Below are positions 10,276 to 20,592 of a stretch of 64,000 nt of DNA, piece after piece. The stretch is taken from contig JARGPP010000007.1 in assembly GCA_029210085.1 (NCBI GenBank), positions 62,001-126,000 of the forward strand, read 5' to 3'. The number at the start of each line of letters is the position of its first letter. The first letter of the stretch is position 1. The notes beneath the pieces were generated by a model, which did not search any database, was not told the origin of the DNA, and worked only from the letters and a program-made list of their open reading frames with translations. This DNA comes from Legionellaceae bacterium. GTDB lineage: Bacteria; Pseudomonadota; Gammaproteobacteria; Legionellales; Legionellaceae. The position numbers and the translations under genes were made by a program.

Positions 10276-11926
10276 GTTCAGTTTGTGCGGTTTTGGGCGT
10301 AATTAATGCATCAAGGCTGCTTTGTTCAACTCGAGTCATTAAAGGCTTGAAAGCATGTATTGTATGATCAAGTAATGGTGCATCAATATTGTGCCAGGTG
10401 AGTGGTTCGCAGTTTAAAAAGTGCTCTGAACTTTCAGCCATTTGAGGTAAAACCGGCTTTAAATAGGTAATTAATAACCTAAAAAGATTCAAGCCTAGGC
10501 TGCAAATGGCTTGAACGCGAGTCAGTTGCTCTGGGTCTTTGGCCAAAACCCAAGGTTTTTCTGCGTCAATGTATTGATTAACATGGGCTGCTGCTTCAAG
10601 AATTTGACGAATAGCGCGAGCATAATCGCGTTCAAGGTAGGCTGCAATAATATTTTCGCGCATGTTGAGCACAGTATTAAAGAGCTCAGGATTATCAAGG
10701 CTTTGTGACAGTTTGCTGTCAAAACGTTTATGAATAAAACCAGCACATCGGCTTGCAATATTTACAATTTTACCGACTAAATCGGCATTGATACGATTCA
10801 TAAACTCATCTAAATTTAAATCAAGATCATCGACACGGTTATTGAGTTTGGCAGCAAAAAAGTAACGCAAGCATTCAGGGTTAAGGTGCGCAAGATAATG
10901 ACTTGCCTCAATAAAAGTTCCTCGTGATTTAGACATTTTTTCACCATTGATGGTGAGGAACCCGTGGGCAAATACAGCCGTTGGCAGGCGATGATTACTG
11001 CCTTTTAGCATGGCAGGCCAAAAGAGCGTATGAAAGTACATAATGTCTTTGCCAATAAAATGATAAAGTTCAGCGTTTGAGTCAGGCCCCCAAAATGCAT
11101 CAAAGTTAACATGATTATCGGCACAGTATTTTTTAAAGCTTGCCATGTAGCCAATGGGCGCATCGAGCCAAACATAAAAATATTTATCGGTTGTACCGGG
11201 GATGTTAAATCCAAAATAGGGTTCGTCACGCGAGATATCCCAGGGTCTTAGGCCTGTTTCAAACCATTCGTTGAGCTTGTTTGAAACTTCAGCTTGTAAC
11301 GCATCACTTTGTGTCCATTTTTTAAGAAAAGCTTCATATTTAGGTAAATCAAAAAAATAGTGTTCAGATTCTTTTTCAATGGGCGTTGTGCCGGATAGAG
11401 CGGAGACGGGATTTTTAAGCTCTGTTGGGGTATAAGTTGCACCACATGCCTCACAGTTATCACCGTACTGGTCAGCTGCACCACAACGTGGACATTCGCC
11501 TTTTATATACCGGTCGGGCAAAAACATTTTTTTGATAGGGTCAAAGGCCTGGAGTATTGTTTTCTGAATAATGTCGCCGTTTTCTTTGAGATGTCGATAG
11601 GTTTCTTCTGCAAGCAGGCGATTTTCTTCAGAGTGGGTGGTGTGATAATGATCGTAGTCAATACCAAAAGCTTGAAAATCTTGTTCATGGCTGAGCTTAA
11701 TTTGAGCGATTAAAGCCTCGGGGGTGAGGCCAAGTTGCTCGGCTTTTAGCATAATGGGTGTGCCATGAGCATCTTCTCCACATACGCTGATACAAGTATG
11801 ACCGAGCATTTTTTGTGTATTAACCCAAATATTAGTTTGGATGTGCTCAAGTAAGTGACCGAGATGTAAAGGGCCATTTGCATAGGGTAGCGCGCTCGTA
11901 ACAAGCATTTGACGAGAAGTTGTCAT
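10268..11926 (-). CDS. metG: methionyl-tRNA synthetase, short form
   Basis: 552-residue class I synthetase that charges tRNA-Met. The HIGH-type motif is HLGH in [12 protein letters not shown] near residue 20, the zinc knuckle is CPRCG...CEACG near 145-161, and KMSKSRG is the nucleotide-binding loop near 333. The C-terminal anticodon-binding helical domain is present, but the extra tRNA-binding (Trbp111-like) domain found in the ~675-residue E. coli enzyme is absent. It overlaps the orphan rnfB downstream and is divergent from ubiX. Confidence 0.95.
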   Translation of the reverse strand: MTTSRQMLVTSALPYANGPLHLGHLLEHIQTNIWVNTQKMLGHTCISVCGEDAHGTPIMLKAEQLGLTPEALIAQIKLSHEQDFQAFGIDYDHYHTTHSEENRLLAEETYRHLKENGDIIQKTILQAFDPIKKMFLPDRYIKGECPRCGAADQYGDNCEACGATYTPTELKNPVSALSGTTPIEKESEHYFFDLPKYEAFLKKWTQSDALQAEVSNKLNEWFETGLRPWDISRDEPYFGFNIPGTTDKYFYVWLDAPIGYMASFKKYCADNHVNFDAFWGPDSNAELYHFIGKDIMYFHTLFWPAMLKGSNHRLPTAVFAHGFLTINGEKMSKSRGTFIEASHYLAHLNPECLRYFFAAKLNNRVDDLDLNLDEFMNRINADLVGKIVNIASRCAGFIHKRFDSKLSQSLDNPELFNTVLNMRENIIAAYLERDYARAIRQILEAAAHVNQYIDAEKPWVLAKDPEQLTRVQAICSLGLNLFRLLITYLKPVLPQMAESSEHFLNCEPLTWHNIDAPLLDHTIHAFKPLMTRVEQSSLDALITPKTAQTEHV

Positions 11927-12042
11927 GGCAATATTAATTCATGAAATTGATAATAAAGAGTGATTGTATCTGATTTTAATGCGGATTGCTTTGTTTGGTG
12001 TAATAATAGTCTCTAAAAGAAACACCATGAGAGTATTTTCGC

Positions 12043-12612
12043 ATGACAACACCTCGTTTAATCATTGGTATTACCGGTGCATCTGGAACGGTTTATGGTA
12101 TTCGCCTGCTTGAAGTGTTAAAGCAATTACCCATTGAGACACATGTGGTTGTGACGAAAGCAGGTCAATTAACCCGTACTTATGAAACAGATATGAGTCT
12201 GGAGGAATTAAAAGCACTGGCTGACGTATATTATTTGCCAAATCATATAGCGGCCCCTATTGCTAGCGGTTCGTTTAAGACAATGGGTATGATTGTGGCT
12301 CCCTGTTCAATGAATACCTTAAGTGAAATTGCACATGGTGTATCGGGGCAATTATTAACACGGGCTGCTGATGTGGTTTTGAAAGAGCGAAGGAGGCTGG
12401 TTTTAATGCCAAGAGAGGCCCCATTTCACCTTGGGCACTTAAAAAACATGCTGGCGATTACAGAGATGGGAGGTGTTATTTATCCACCGGTTCCTGCTTT
12501 TTATCATCGCCCGAAAGATATTGCGACCATGGTTGATGAAACGGTTGGACGCGTTTTAGATTTATTTAATTTGGAAACATCTTTGCTCAAAGTATGGGGA
12601 GACGACAAGTAA
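12043..12612 (+). CDS. ubiX: flavin prenyltransferase UbiX
   Basis: 189 residues with the UbiX flavoprotein fold: the N-terminal IIGITGASGTVYGIRLLE and the later MPREAPFHLGHLKNM signature are both present. UbiX attaches a dimethylallyl unit to FMN, producing the prenyl-FMN cofactor of the decarboxylase UbiD in ubiquinone synthesis. It is divergent from metG and stands as a single gene. Confidence 0.95.
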   Translation: MTTPRLIIGITGASGTVYGIRLLEVLKQLPIETHVVVTKAGQLTRTYETDMSLEELKALADVYYLPNHIAAPIASGSFKTMGMIVAPCSMNTLSEIAHGVSGQLLTRAADVVLKERRRLVLMPREAPFHLGHLKNMLAITEMGGVIYPPVPAFYHRPKDIATMVDETVGRVLDLFNLETSLLKVWGDDK

Positions 12613-12693
12613 AACGGGTACAGTTGAAATCAAACTCAGAAGACCTTATTATTCACGCCCTGATTTAATATCCATCAAATTTTGAGGCGATTC

Positions 12694-13227
12694 ATGCCAT
12701 TTATACAGTCAACAAGTCCTGACAGCATACAATATATTTATGATCACGATGAGCGGCTTTTGCACCCGATTTTAGTTGCAATCCAATCAGGCCGTGTCGT
12801 TGATCTTCAAAGAGCGATACAAACACCAGAGCCTGTACGCATTGAAAATGATGACGGAACAGCGATGAATTCTTCTCCATTATCTCATGCAGGGCAATTA
12901 TTTTTACGCCAAGTTGATTCGGTGCATGGCTATTATAATGTTCAAAATATTGTCGAAATAGCGCTTTCTAAAAATCATTATTCATTGATAGCCTATCTGC
13001 TAAACAATAGAGATATATTAGGTTTAAGCAAAACAGATTTTATCTCTGCGGTTGAAAAAGCACATGGAAAATACGCGTATATTGATTTAAAGCATGTGCT
13101 AGAAGTACATCCTGGTGTTATTGACACTTACAATGCAACAGTCGATGTTAATAAGCAGTACAAACCGTTACCTGAACCCTCAGAGCCAAGACCCGTAGTC
13201 AGTGAATATACCATGCTCACTATCTAG
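12694..13227 (+). CDS. hypothetical protein, possibly ankyrin-like
   Basis: 177 residues. I place the start at ATG 12694 because GAGG at 12684-12687 lies six bases upstream; a longer frame from TTG 12682 would bury that site. The middle part has a helix-turn-helix rhythm reminiscent of degenerate ankyrin repeats (ILVAIQSGRVVDLQRAI, and later SLIAYLLNNRDILGLSKTDF), but no consensus repeat can be claimed. No signal peptide or membrane segment. Its position between ubiX and a large unknown membrane protein suggests lineage-specific accessory content; a secreted effector is one possibility. Confidence 0.6.
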   Translation: MPFIQSTSPDSIQYIYDHDERLLHPILVAIQSGRVVDLQRAIQTPEPVRIENDDGTAMNSSPLSHAGQLFLRQVDSVHGYYNVQNIVEIALSKNHYSLIAYLLNNRDILGLSKTDFISAVEKAHGKYAYIDLKHVLEVHPGVIDTYNATVDVNKQYKPLPEPSEPRPVVSEYTMLTI

Positions 13228-13368
13228 TGCCGTAATATCTATTTTATGATTTTATTAAAATCAATATGGTTGTTTTTTCTTAGTTAAGATCTAAAAATCA
13301 TGCTACATTATAAAATAAGGAACAGTTTGCGCTAAAAAAATTATTGGCGTGGTCATTAAGGTACGTGT

Positions 13369-15375
13369 ATGTCGGTTAAATTAGGTGAGGCAAGTATGAT
13401 AACGAGCCTCTCATTTTCACAGCTGGAAAAAACTCTTCAAGATAAGGTACTTCGATGTGCTAAAAACTGTGGAGATGAAAGGCCTGATACATGGCCGGTA
13501 GATCCAAAATCAGTGCTTCTTAATCGTCTTGATTTACCTGGAGCACTTGCGCGCTCTAAACGGTTTATTCAAGAAGTGGAACCCATCGCCTTTCCTTGGC
13601 TTACTGAAAATCAGGCGACTTATTATGAAGAAGAATTGTCATTCGCTTTTTATCTTGCCCTAGCCGACTGTGAGCTTGCTGTTTTGGAAAATAGGGCTAA
13701 TTTGTCGAGTCGACGAGAACATTTATTGCATGTTGGTGGCTTACTTGCCCAACTGCGTAATCGAGACTTAAAACCAGCAGAGGCGAAGGTAGCTGCTCAA
13801 CTAGCACATGATGCAGACGATCCAACCCGCTATTTTGGACTGATTTTTATTGCGCCGAAAATGACAAAAGTCATTAAGGCACTGACCATTGATAAAATTT
13901 CAGAGCAGGTTGAAGCGCCTGCGAGTTTAAATGATGGCCGATTATATTTGGTATGGGCCACTGAAATGCTGAACAATATATGTTCGCTTTTGCACCGGTC
14001 AATGCGGTATATTTCATTTTTTGCGGCAAATGCAATCTTAAATGGTGTTTCATTTGTGACCGGCAGTATGGGGTGGATGCTTTATTTCCTGCGAGGAGGC
14101 GTTGATACCGCTTTTTTATTTGAGGTATCTGATGAAATTAAGGCTCTTGGTTTGTCTGATGAAGATAAATCGAAGTGTTTTTCTGGTAAATGGTATGAAA
14201 AAAAATTCTCAATCCTAAATGATGCCGTGTGGGGGCTTGTTAATTGTATTTGTTTTTTTATTTTGACAGGTGATGGCATATTTGGTTTTTACGGGAATGT
14301 ATTAAATTTTGCGCTGTTTGGTTTTGATTTTGCACTAGGCGCTTGGGCATTATCAGAAGCGCAAACCGAGTATGAAGCAATTATTAATGATTACCAAAAT
14401 GATATTGATGCTATTACTGAAAATATACAGCTGCGTAAACATAAGATTAAATTGGCACCCGTTATGAATGAGCTCAGAAAATCTGAGAGCACGACAGGAT
14501 CTGAACAAGATCAGCTCGATATTATTTTACGTGCAGAATGGCGTTTGAAAGCTTTAAAACGTGACAAAGGAAAAGCTGAGCGAGAATGGTCATATAAATT
14601 GAAAAAATATCAATTGGATAAGTGGTATTCAGGCTTGATTATTGGCGCATTTGCAGTGCTTTGTGCTTTTTTCTTTCCACCGTTTATGGCTGTTCCGTTC
14701 ACAAATTTAATGTTTGCGATGGTTGGGAGTGCTTTGTGTTTTGGGCTTGGGATTGTACATGCAGGATTGACTTCACAATTTGAAATGTTGAAAACCGGTG
14801 AAGATTCTGTCTCGATTGAGCAAGACTACAAAGATTATTTACAGCTATTTAAAGAAGCCGGAACTGAAGAGCACTCAAAGCGAATGATATTTTTAGATAT
14901 TCGGCGTACTATGGCAAAAACGGATTATCAAAAGCAGTTGCTCCAATATCAGCGGGCAGAGATGGCATGTAGACTATTAACAGATATGCTTGTTCCTGCT
15001 TTGTTTTTAGCAGCGTTTGTTTTTATGCCAATGACATTAGGTGTATCGGTATTTGTGGTCGGAATTATGCTCATGCTTCTCGCTAAATTATATGTGGCCG
15101 AACTTGCACCGGATGATGTGAGAGAGGACAGTATTTCATTAAGAACGCTGACAAGCTTTTCTGGCTTATTTAAACAGCAAAAGCCAGAAGAAGCGCAAAA
15201 AGAATCAGAGCACCCACTCTTGCCGGCGCCGTTTCCAGAAACAGAATATCAAGGTTTCTGTGCTGATTTTGACAAAGGTGTTAGTGCAAAAGCGTTGAAG
15301 AAACATTTTTTACCTCAATCAGTTGCTGAGCCTCCCCAAAATGAAGCTTCAGGCGAGATTTACCCTGAAGGATAA
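13369..15375 (+). CDS. large hypothetical membrane protein with central coiled coil
   Basis: 668 residues with no recognised domain. Hydrophobic segments appear in two groups: about 220-250 and 290-330 (ISFFAANAILNGVSF, LVNCICFFILTGDGIFGFYG), and about 425-475 and 540-580 (LIIGAFAVLCAFFFPPFMA, LFLAAFVFMPMTLGV). A charged, likely coiled-coil section at about 345-420 lies between them. The C-terminal tail is Pro/Glu-rich. A second ATG ten codons in (13396) has a better GTGAGG site and may be the true start. This two-block membrane architecture with cytosolic helices is also seen in Legionella effectors, but no homology is claimed. Confidence 0.75.
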   Translation: MSVKLGEASMITSLSFSQLEKTLQDKVLRCAKNCGDERPDTWPVDPKSVLLNRLDLPGALARSKRFIQEVEPIAFPWLTENQATYYEEELSFAFYLALADCELAVLENRANLSSRREHLLHVGGLLAQLRNRDLKPAEAKVAAQLAHDADDPTRYFGLIFIAPKMTKVIKALTIDKISEQVEAPASLNDGRLYLVWATEMLNNICSLLHRSMRYISFFAANAILNGVSFVTGSMGWMLYFLRGGVDTAFLFEVSDEIKALGLSDEDKSKCFSGKWYEKKFSILNDAVWGLVNCICFFILTGDGIFGFYGNVLNFALFGFDFALGAWALSEAQTEYEAIINDYQNDIDAITENIQLRKHKIKLAPVMNELRKSESTTGSEQDQLDIILRAEWRLKALKRDKGKAEREWSYKLKKYQLDKWYSGLIIGAFAVLCAFFFPPFMAVPFTNLMFAMVGSALCFGLGIVHAGLTSQFEMLKTGEDSVSIEQDYKDYLQLFKEAGTEEHSKRMIFLDIRRTMAKTDYQKQLLQYQRAEMACRLLTDMLVPALFLAAFVFMPMTLGVSVFVVGIMLMLLAKLYVAELAPDDVREDSISLRTLTSFSGLFKQQKPEEAQKESEHPLLPAPFPETEYQGFCADFDKGVSAKALKKHFLPQSVAEPPQNEASGEIYPEG

Positions 15376-15422
15376 TAAATGTGTATAATATGTTTCCATG
15401 AAATGAAACCAAGTGGGATTAA

Positions 15423-17303
15423 ATGATGGCTGTGATTGACCATTTTGACGTGATTGTTGTCGGTGGAGGGCATGCCGGTACTGAGGCAGCGCTTGCTTCG
15501 GCACGTTTAGGCGCTAAAACGCTTTTACTCACCCACAATTTAGATTTGCTGGGACAGATGTCATGTAATCCCGCCATTGGGGGGATTGGCAAAGGGCACT
15601 TAGTGAAAGAAATTGATGCGCTTGGTGGAGCCATGGCTGCGGCTGCGGATGAAGCCGGCATTCAATTTAGAACACTGAATGCTTCAAAAGGACCGGCAGT
15701 ACGTGCCACACGAGTCCAAGCAGATAGAGTACTTTATCGTGATGCCATCCGCAGACGACTCGAAACGCAAGAAAATCTTACCTTGTTTCAACAAGCTGTT
15801 GATGATGTCTTGGTTGATGGAGAGCGAGTGACCGGTGTCGTTACTCAAATGGGATTTCGTTTTTCAGCACGTGCAGTGGTGCTTACCGTTGGGACGTTCT
15901 TAGGAGGCAAGATTCATGTCGGCATGCAGCAGTCTTCAGGTGGGCGTGCGGGTGACCCGCCTGCCATAGCACTCGCGTCAAGATTAAGAGAGCTGAATTT
16001 CCCCGTTGGGCGTCTTAAAACAGGAACGCCACCCAGGCTTGATGGTCGAACACTTAATTTAGATAAAATGACAGCTCAACCGGGTGATTGCCCTCGTCCA
16101 GTATTTTCGTATATGGGCACAGATGCCAATCATCCTGAACAGCGTATGTGCCATATTACGCACACGACTGAAGCAACGCATGAGATTATTCGTCATAATT
16201 TAGATGACTCTCCTATGTACGGAGGAGAAATAGAAGGTGTAGGTCCACGTTACTGTCCGTCTATTGAAGACAAAATTGTACGATTTTCTGACAAGTTATC
16301 ACATCAAATTTTTGTAGAGCCGGAAGGCTTGAATAGTTTAGAGGTTTATCCGAATGGCATTTCAACCAGTTTATCGTTTGAAGTGCAACTTTTATTTGTT
16401 CGCACTATTATAGGCTTTGAAAATGCACACATAACACGGCCTGGATATGCAATTGAATATGATTATTTTGATCCGAGAGGTCTGACACCGTATTTACAAA
16501 CAAAAGGCATTGATAATCTTTTTTTCGCAGGTCAAATTAACGGCACAACAGGCTATGAAGAGGCTGCTGCACAAGGTTTGTTAGCAGGACTCAATGCCGC
16601 ACGTCTTATTCAAGAAAACCCCCTATGGGTGCCACGAAGAGACGAGGCTTACTTAGGCGTATTAGTCGACGATTTAATTACCTTAGGCACACAAGAGCCT
16701 TATCGCATGTTTACATCACGCGCCGAATATCGCTTACTTTTGCGAGAAGATAATGCCGATTTGCGCTTAACCGAGAAGGGACGTTCTTTGGGGCTGGTCA
16801 ATGATGCGCGTTGGAAGCATTTTTCAGAGAAGCAAGAATCAATCTTAGCAACCCAAGCGCACCTGCATCAGACTTGGATTCGTTCGGATAAACACCAGCC
16901 TGTTTTTTCAGAGCAACTCAAAGGCCCTCTTTTGAACGATTGTCGTGCCTCTGAGTTTTTAAGACGTCCGGAGGTGCGGTATGTTCATCTAGAGGCGGCC
17001 GCTGATTTGAATATGCCGAGCGTTTCACCTGCGGTTGCAGAGCAGGTCGAAATACAAAGTAAATATGAAGGCTATATTACGCGACAAGAAGCAGATATTG
17101 CTCGACTAAAAAAACATGAAGCCACTCGTTTGCCAGATGACTTGGCATATGAAACTATTTCTGGTTTATCCGCTGAAGTGGTCCAAAAACTCAAACAAGT
17201 GAAACCGATTTCACTTGCTCAAGCAGGACGTATTTCGGGTGTGACACCAGCAGCATTGTCACTTTTATTAGTACACCTTAAAAAGAAACGTATGCTCGCA
17301 TGA
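15423..17303 (+). CDS. mnmG: tRNA uridine-5-carboxymethylaminomethyl modification enzyme MnmG (GidA)
   Basis: 626 residues, the usual MnmG length. The N-terminal FAD site is [21 protein letters not shown]; signatures [17 protein letters not shown] and [13 protein letters not shown] are intact, and the C-terminal helical domain binds MnmE and tRNA. With MnmE it builds cmnm5U34 in tRNA. It starts a rightward run with rsmG (4-base overlap), parA and parB. A TATAAT at 15384-15389 could be its -10, although no good -35 is seen. Confidence 0.97.
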   Translation: MMAVIDHFDVIVVGGGHAGTEAALASARLGAKTLLLTHNLDLLGQMSCNPAIGGIGKGHLVKEIDALGGAMAAAADEAGIQFRTLNASKGPAVRATRVQADRVLYRDAIRRRLETQENLTLFQQAVDDVLVDGERVTGVVTQMGFRFSARAVVLTVGTFLGGKIHVGMQQSSGGRAGDPPAIALASRLRELNFPVGRLKTGTPPRLDGRTLNLDKMTAQPGDCPRPVFSYMGTDANHPEQRMCHITHTTEATHEIIRHNLDDSPMYGGEIEGVGPRYCPSIEDKIVRFSDKLSHQIFVEPEGLNSLEVYPNGISTSLSFEVQLLFVRTIIGFENAHITRPGYAIEYDYFDPRGLTPYLQTKGIDNLFFAGQINGTTGYEEAAAQGLLAGLNAARLIQENPLWVPRRDEAYLGVLVDDLITLGTQEPYRMFTSRAEYRLLLREDNADLRLTEKGRSLGLVNDARWKHFSEKQESILATQAHLHQTWIRSDKHQPVFSEQLKGPLLNDCRASEFLRRPEVRYVHLEAAADLNMPSVSPAVAEQVEIQSKYEGYITRQEADIARLKKHEATRLPDDLAYETISGLSAEVVQKLKQVKPISLAQAGRISGVTPAALSLLLVHLKKKRMLA

Positions 17304-17920
17304 CAGATTTAAATAAAATTGAGATACAACTCAAAACGGGATTTTTAGCGCTTGGGCTTGAGCTTGAAATAACACCTTTTTTAAAGTATTTACAGCTGTT
17401 GGTGCAATGGAATAAAGCCTATAATTTAACAGCCGTTCGTGATATGGAAGCGATGGTTTCACGGCATATTTTAGACAGTTTAGCTATTTTACCGTGGATG
17501 CGAGGTGAGACATGGCTAGATGTGGGAACAGGACCTGGTTTGCCTGGTATTCCGCTTGCCTTAGCATCTCCGGATGCGCAGATTACCTTGCTTGATAGTA
17601 ATGGAAAAAAAACACGCTTTTTAAGAGAGGTCGTACGTGTTTTGTCATTAAAACATGTTGAAGTGATTGAATCTCGAGTTGAAGCCTACCACCCACCGCA
17701 ACGTTTTGATACAGTAGTGAGTCGGGCGTTTAGTGCGATGGAACCTATGATTGAAAACACCCATCACTTAATTGATACCCAAGGATTGTGGCTGGCTATG
17801 AAAGGCCATATACCAGAAGGCGAATTGAAAACACTTAAAAAATTATACCAAACCAAAACATATACTGTACCGGGCGTTTCGGGCGCGCGTTGTTGTATTC
17901 TGATTGAATCATCATCTTGA
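17300..17920 (+). CDS. rsmG: 16S rRNA (guanine527-N7)-methyltransferase RsmG (GidB)
   Basis: 206 residues, SAM-dependent methyltransferase acting on G527 of 16S rRNA. The SAM-binding motif is [17 protein letters not shown] near residues 73-89, and SRAFSAME with [14 protein letters not shown] further on fits RsmG. The ATG overlaps the mnmG stop by four bases, so the pair is translationally coupled; parA follows after nine bases. Confidence 0.95.
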   Translation: MTDLNKIEIQLKTGFLALGLELEITPFLKYLQLLVQWNKAYNLTAVRDMEAMVSRHILDSLAILPWMRGETWLDVGTGPGLPGIPLALASPDAQITLLDSNGKKTRFLREVVRVLSLKHVEVIESRVEAYHPPQRFDTVVSRAFSAMEPMIENTHHLIDTQGLWLAMKGHIPEGELKTLKKLYQTKTYTVPGVSGARCCILIESSS

Positions 17921-17929
17921 GGAGCATGC

Positions 17930-18715
17930 ATGGGCAAAGTGATTGCTATTGCCAATCAAAAAGGAGGTGTGGGTAAAACCACAACAGCGGTGAATTTGGC
18001 GGCATCGCTTGCAGTTTTGAAAAAAAAGGTTTTATTGATTGATTTAGACCCACAAGGCAATGCGACCATGGGAGCAGGTGTTGATAAGCATGATCTAGTT
18101 CACTCAGGAAATGATGTATTATTAGGCGCATGTTCAGTTGAGCAGGCCTGTTTACGTGTGTCCGCAGGATTTGATGTACTGCCGGGAAATAGCGACTTGA
18201 CCGTTGCAGAAGTTAATCTAATGGCAAAAATTGGGCGTGAAACGATACTCGCCCAAGCATTAAAGCCAGTCAGAGATACATATGATTATGTCTTAATGGA
18301 TTGTCCACCAGCCTTAAATACATTAACACTGAATGCCTTGGTTGCGGCAGATTCTGTATTGATACCTATGCAATGTGAATATTACGCGTTAGAAGGGTTG
18401 GCGGATTTATTATCAACAATTGAACAGGTGACCGCCTCGGTGAATCCTAAGCTTTTAATTGAAGGTATTGTGCGAACACTTTATGATGGACGCAATCGGT
18501 TGTCACTTGATGTATCGGATGAAATAAAAGCGCATTTTGGGCATAAAGTATATCAAACCGTTATTCCTCGAAATGTACGTCTTGCAGAAGCGCCAAGCCA
18601 TGGCATGCCAGCTTTGCAATATGATAGAGCATCTACAGGAGCGGCAGCCTATCAGGTACTTGCGTCCGAATTAATGGGGCGTGTAGAGCGAGCGTTGCAA
18701 CAGGAGGTTGTGTAA
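17930..18715 (+). CDS. parA: chromosome-partitioning ATPase ParA
   Basis: 261 residues. The deviant Walker A motif KGGVGKTTTAVNLA is at 11-24, and the Walker B-like DYVLMDCPPALN near 118-129. ParA is the nucleotide-dependent DNA-binding ATPase that, with ParB bound at parS, moves replicated origins apart. GAGGAG lies just before the ATG. The parB start overlaps its stop by one base. The mnmG-rsmG-parA-parB order is standard near the origin in pseudomonads and relatives. Confidence 0.96.
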   Translation: MGKVIAIANQKGGVGKTTTAVNLAASLAVLKKKVLLIDLDPQGNATMGAGVDKHDLVHSGNDVLLGACSVEQACLRVSAGFDVLPGNSDLTVAEVNLMAKIGRETILAQALKPVRDTYDYVLMDCPPALNTLTLNALVAADSVLIPMQCEYYALEGLADLLSTIEQVTASVNPKLLIEGIVRTLYDGRNRLSLDVSDEIKAHFGHKVYQTVIPRNVRLAEAPSHGMPALQYDRASTGAAAYQVLASELMGRVERALQQEVV

Positions 18716-19617
18716 TGAGTGCAAAACGAGCAGGGCTCGGACGTAATCTTACGGCATTACTTAAGCAAGCGGATGAAGGGTTAAAAGAAACACTGCCAGC
18801 AGAAGCTCAAGAAACGTTATTAATGCTTCCTGTGGGCGCGTTACAACCAGGGGCTTATCAGCCTCGAGGTGCCATGGATGAGACAGCATTGCAAGCCCTT
18901 AAGTCTTCTATTGCACAACAAGGTGTTTTACAGCCTATTGTTGTGCGAAAACTACAACAATCAGAGCACTATGAAATTATTGCAGGCGAACGACGTTGGC
19001 GTGCCTCACAGATGGCGAAGTTAGCTAAAGTACCTGTTGTTGTGCGAGATGTGAATGATGAAACAGCGATGGCACTCGGTTTAATTGAGAATTTGCAGCG
19101 TGAAGCACTTAATGTCATGGATGAAGCACGCGCGATGCATCGTTTGAGTCAAGAGTTTTCTTTGACGCACCAAGAAATTGCACATTTATTATCAAAATCA
19201 CGAGCAGCAGTGAGCAATTGCTTGCGTTTATTGCAACTGACACCGGCCGTGGCGAGCTTACTGGACGGTGGTCAATTAGATATGGGGCATGCACGTTGTC
19301 TCTTAAAACTATCGGCAGATGAGCAGGTGCGAGTGGCTGATTGGGTTGTGAGTCGAGGTTTATCCGTGCGTGAGACAGAAGCGCTGGTTACGCGTCTTAA
19401 AACAAGTCCATCCGTCAAAAAAACAGCATTGAGTCCTTCAGCAAATGCCATTTTTGATGATGATTTAAAGCAAGTATCAGCTTATTTAGGCACTCCAGTA
19501 CGATTAAAGTCAGAAGAAACCGGTCGTGGCCGCTTGCTCATTGATTTTAAAGATACAAAACAATTGAAGCAGTTGTTGACTTGTTTAAAGAATACGGCAC
19601 AAGAAGAGGTGATGTAA
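18715..19617 (+). CDS. parB: chromosome-partitioning protein ParB
   Basis: 300 residues. The N-terminal CTP-binding/sulfiredoxin-like region carries GERRWRASQMA; LIENLQREALNVMDEA follows; the helix-turn-helix (about 165-205, HQEIAHLLSKSRAAVSNCLRL) recognises parS; the C-terminus is the dimerisation domain. It forms the partition complex with ParA. No convincing parS palindrome was found nearby. Translation is probably coupled to parA. Confidence 0.96.
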   Translation: MSAKRAGLGRNLTALLKQADEGLKETLPAEAQETLLMLPVGALQPGAYQPRGAMDETALQALKSSIAQQGVLQPIVVRKLQQSEHYEIIAGERRWRASQMAKLAKVPVVVRDVNDETAMALGLIENLQREALNVMDEARAMHRLSQEFSLTHQEIAHLLSKSRAAVSNCLRLLQLTPAVASLLDGGQLDMGHARCLLKLSADEQVRVADWVVSRGLSVRETEALVTRLKTSPSVKKTALSPSANAIFDDDLKQVSAYLGTPVRLKSEETGRGRLLIDFKDTKQLKQLLTCLKNTAQEEVM

Positions 19618-19622
19618 AACCA

Positions 19623-19982
19623 TTGAAAACGGCACTTAATCAGGGACAGCAGGCTGAAAATTACGCAAAAAATTACTTGATGAAGCAAGGGCTTACTTGG
19701 TTGACAAGTAATTATCGTACGCATGCGGGTGAAATTGATTTGATTATGCAAGATATGAGCGGGGTCCTCATTTTTGTGGAAGTGCGGCAGCGTACGTCGT
19801 GTCATTTTGGAGGTGCAGCGGCAAGTGTAACGCGTCGTAAGCAAGAAAAATTAATCAAGGCAGCATCCTATTATTTGATGACACACCCGACAAAAGGTAA
19901 TCAAGGTATTCGGTTTGATGTGTTGGCACTTGATGGAAAGCCACCTTGTGTGACCTGGATAAAACAAGCGTTTGAGGAATAA
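19623..19982 (+). CDS. yraN: YraN family (UPF0102) endonuclease-like protein
   Basis: About 119 residues from a TTG start at 19623; an alternative TTG at 19581 would add 14 residues overlapping parB. The first is favoured because the conserved family N-terminus (GQQAENYAKNYLMKQGL) then begins soon after the start. The restriction-endonuclease-like core is visible as HAGEIDLIMQD...LIFVEVRQR, matching the E/D-x-K-like nuclease motif of UPF0102. Function is not established in the family. It is followed by diaA and BON genes, as in the E. coli yraN-diaA-dolP order. Confidence 0.88.
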   Translation: MKTALNQGQQAENYAKNYLMKQGLTWLTSNYRTHAGEIDLIMQDMSGVLIFVEVRQRTSCHFGGAAASVTRRKQEKLIKAASYYLMTHPTKGNQGIRFDVLALDGKPPCVTWIKQAFEE

Positions 19983-19985
19983 AAA

Positions 19986-20585
19986 ATGAGTGAAATGATG
20001 GAGCGTATTCAACACCTGTTTTCAGCAAGTATTGAAGCAAAAATCGCAGCGGCAGATACTTTACCAGAAACAATTATTGAGGCTGGGAGACGCTTAGCAG
20101 ATTGCTTATTGAATAATGGAAAATTATTTGTGTGTGGCAATGGAGGCTCGGCTGCAAATGCATTACATTTTTCAACTGCAATGTTGAATCATTTTGAAGC
20201 TGAACGGCCCGCATTACCTGTCATTACTTTGACAACGGATATGGTGCTTACGACATCTTTATTGCAAGATGGGCATGCTGATCACGTTTTTTCTCGATCG
20301 TTACAAGCCTTGGGAAGTGATGGCGATGTTTTATTATTGTTAAGTACTTCAAACCAAACCATGAACTTAGTGCATGCAGTTGATGCAGCACATGATCGTG
20401 GAATGGATGTTGTGTCTTTAGGCGGTATGGAAAATGGATTGCTTGTTAATCATTTAGGCCCTCATGATATTGCGTTGGCAATACCCGGTGAAGATGCGGC
20501 ACGTACTCGGGAGATTCATTTATTTGTGTTACATTGTTTTTGTGATTTAATCGATCAAACTTTATTTGGTCAGATGATGGGATAG
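19986..20585 (+). CDS. diaA: SIS-domain protein DiaA-like (phosphoheptose isomerase family)
   Basis: 199 residues with a SIS fold: LFVCGNGGSAANALHFSTAMLNHFE near 47-71 and LLLLSTSNQTMN near 117-128. The sequence resembles both DiaA, the DnaA-binding initiation factor, and GmhA, the sedoheptulose-7-phosphate isomerase. The context (three bases after yraN, before BON lipoproteins) favours DiaA, since the yraN-diaA-dolP order is conserved. Sharing a block with parAB would suit a replication role. Confidence 0.85.
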   Translation: MSEMMERIQHLFSASIEAKIAAADTLPETIIEAGRRLADCLLNNGKLFVCGNGGSAANALHFSTAMLNHFEAERPALPVITLTTDMVLTTSLLQDGHADHVFSRSLQALGSDGDVLLLLSTSNQTMNLVHAVDAAHDRGMDVVSLGGMENGLLVNHLGPHDIALAIPGEDAARTREIHLFVLHCFCDLIDQTLFGQMMG

Positions 20586-20592
20586 AAGGCAC

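Noticed and set aside
15380..15410. DnaA-box-like TGTGTATAA and a GTTTC...GAAAC dyad just upstream of mnmG, considered as oriC or parS
   Set aside because: The gap is only 47 bases, too short for an origin; the 9-mer overlaps a TATAAT -10; the dyad lacks the parS ACGT centre and correct spacing.
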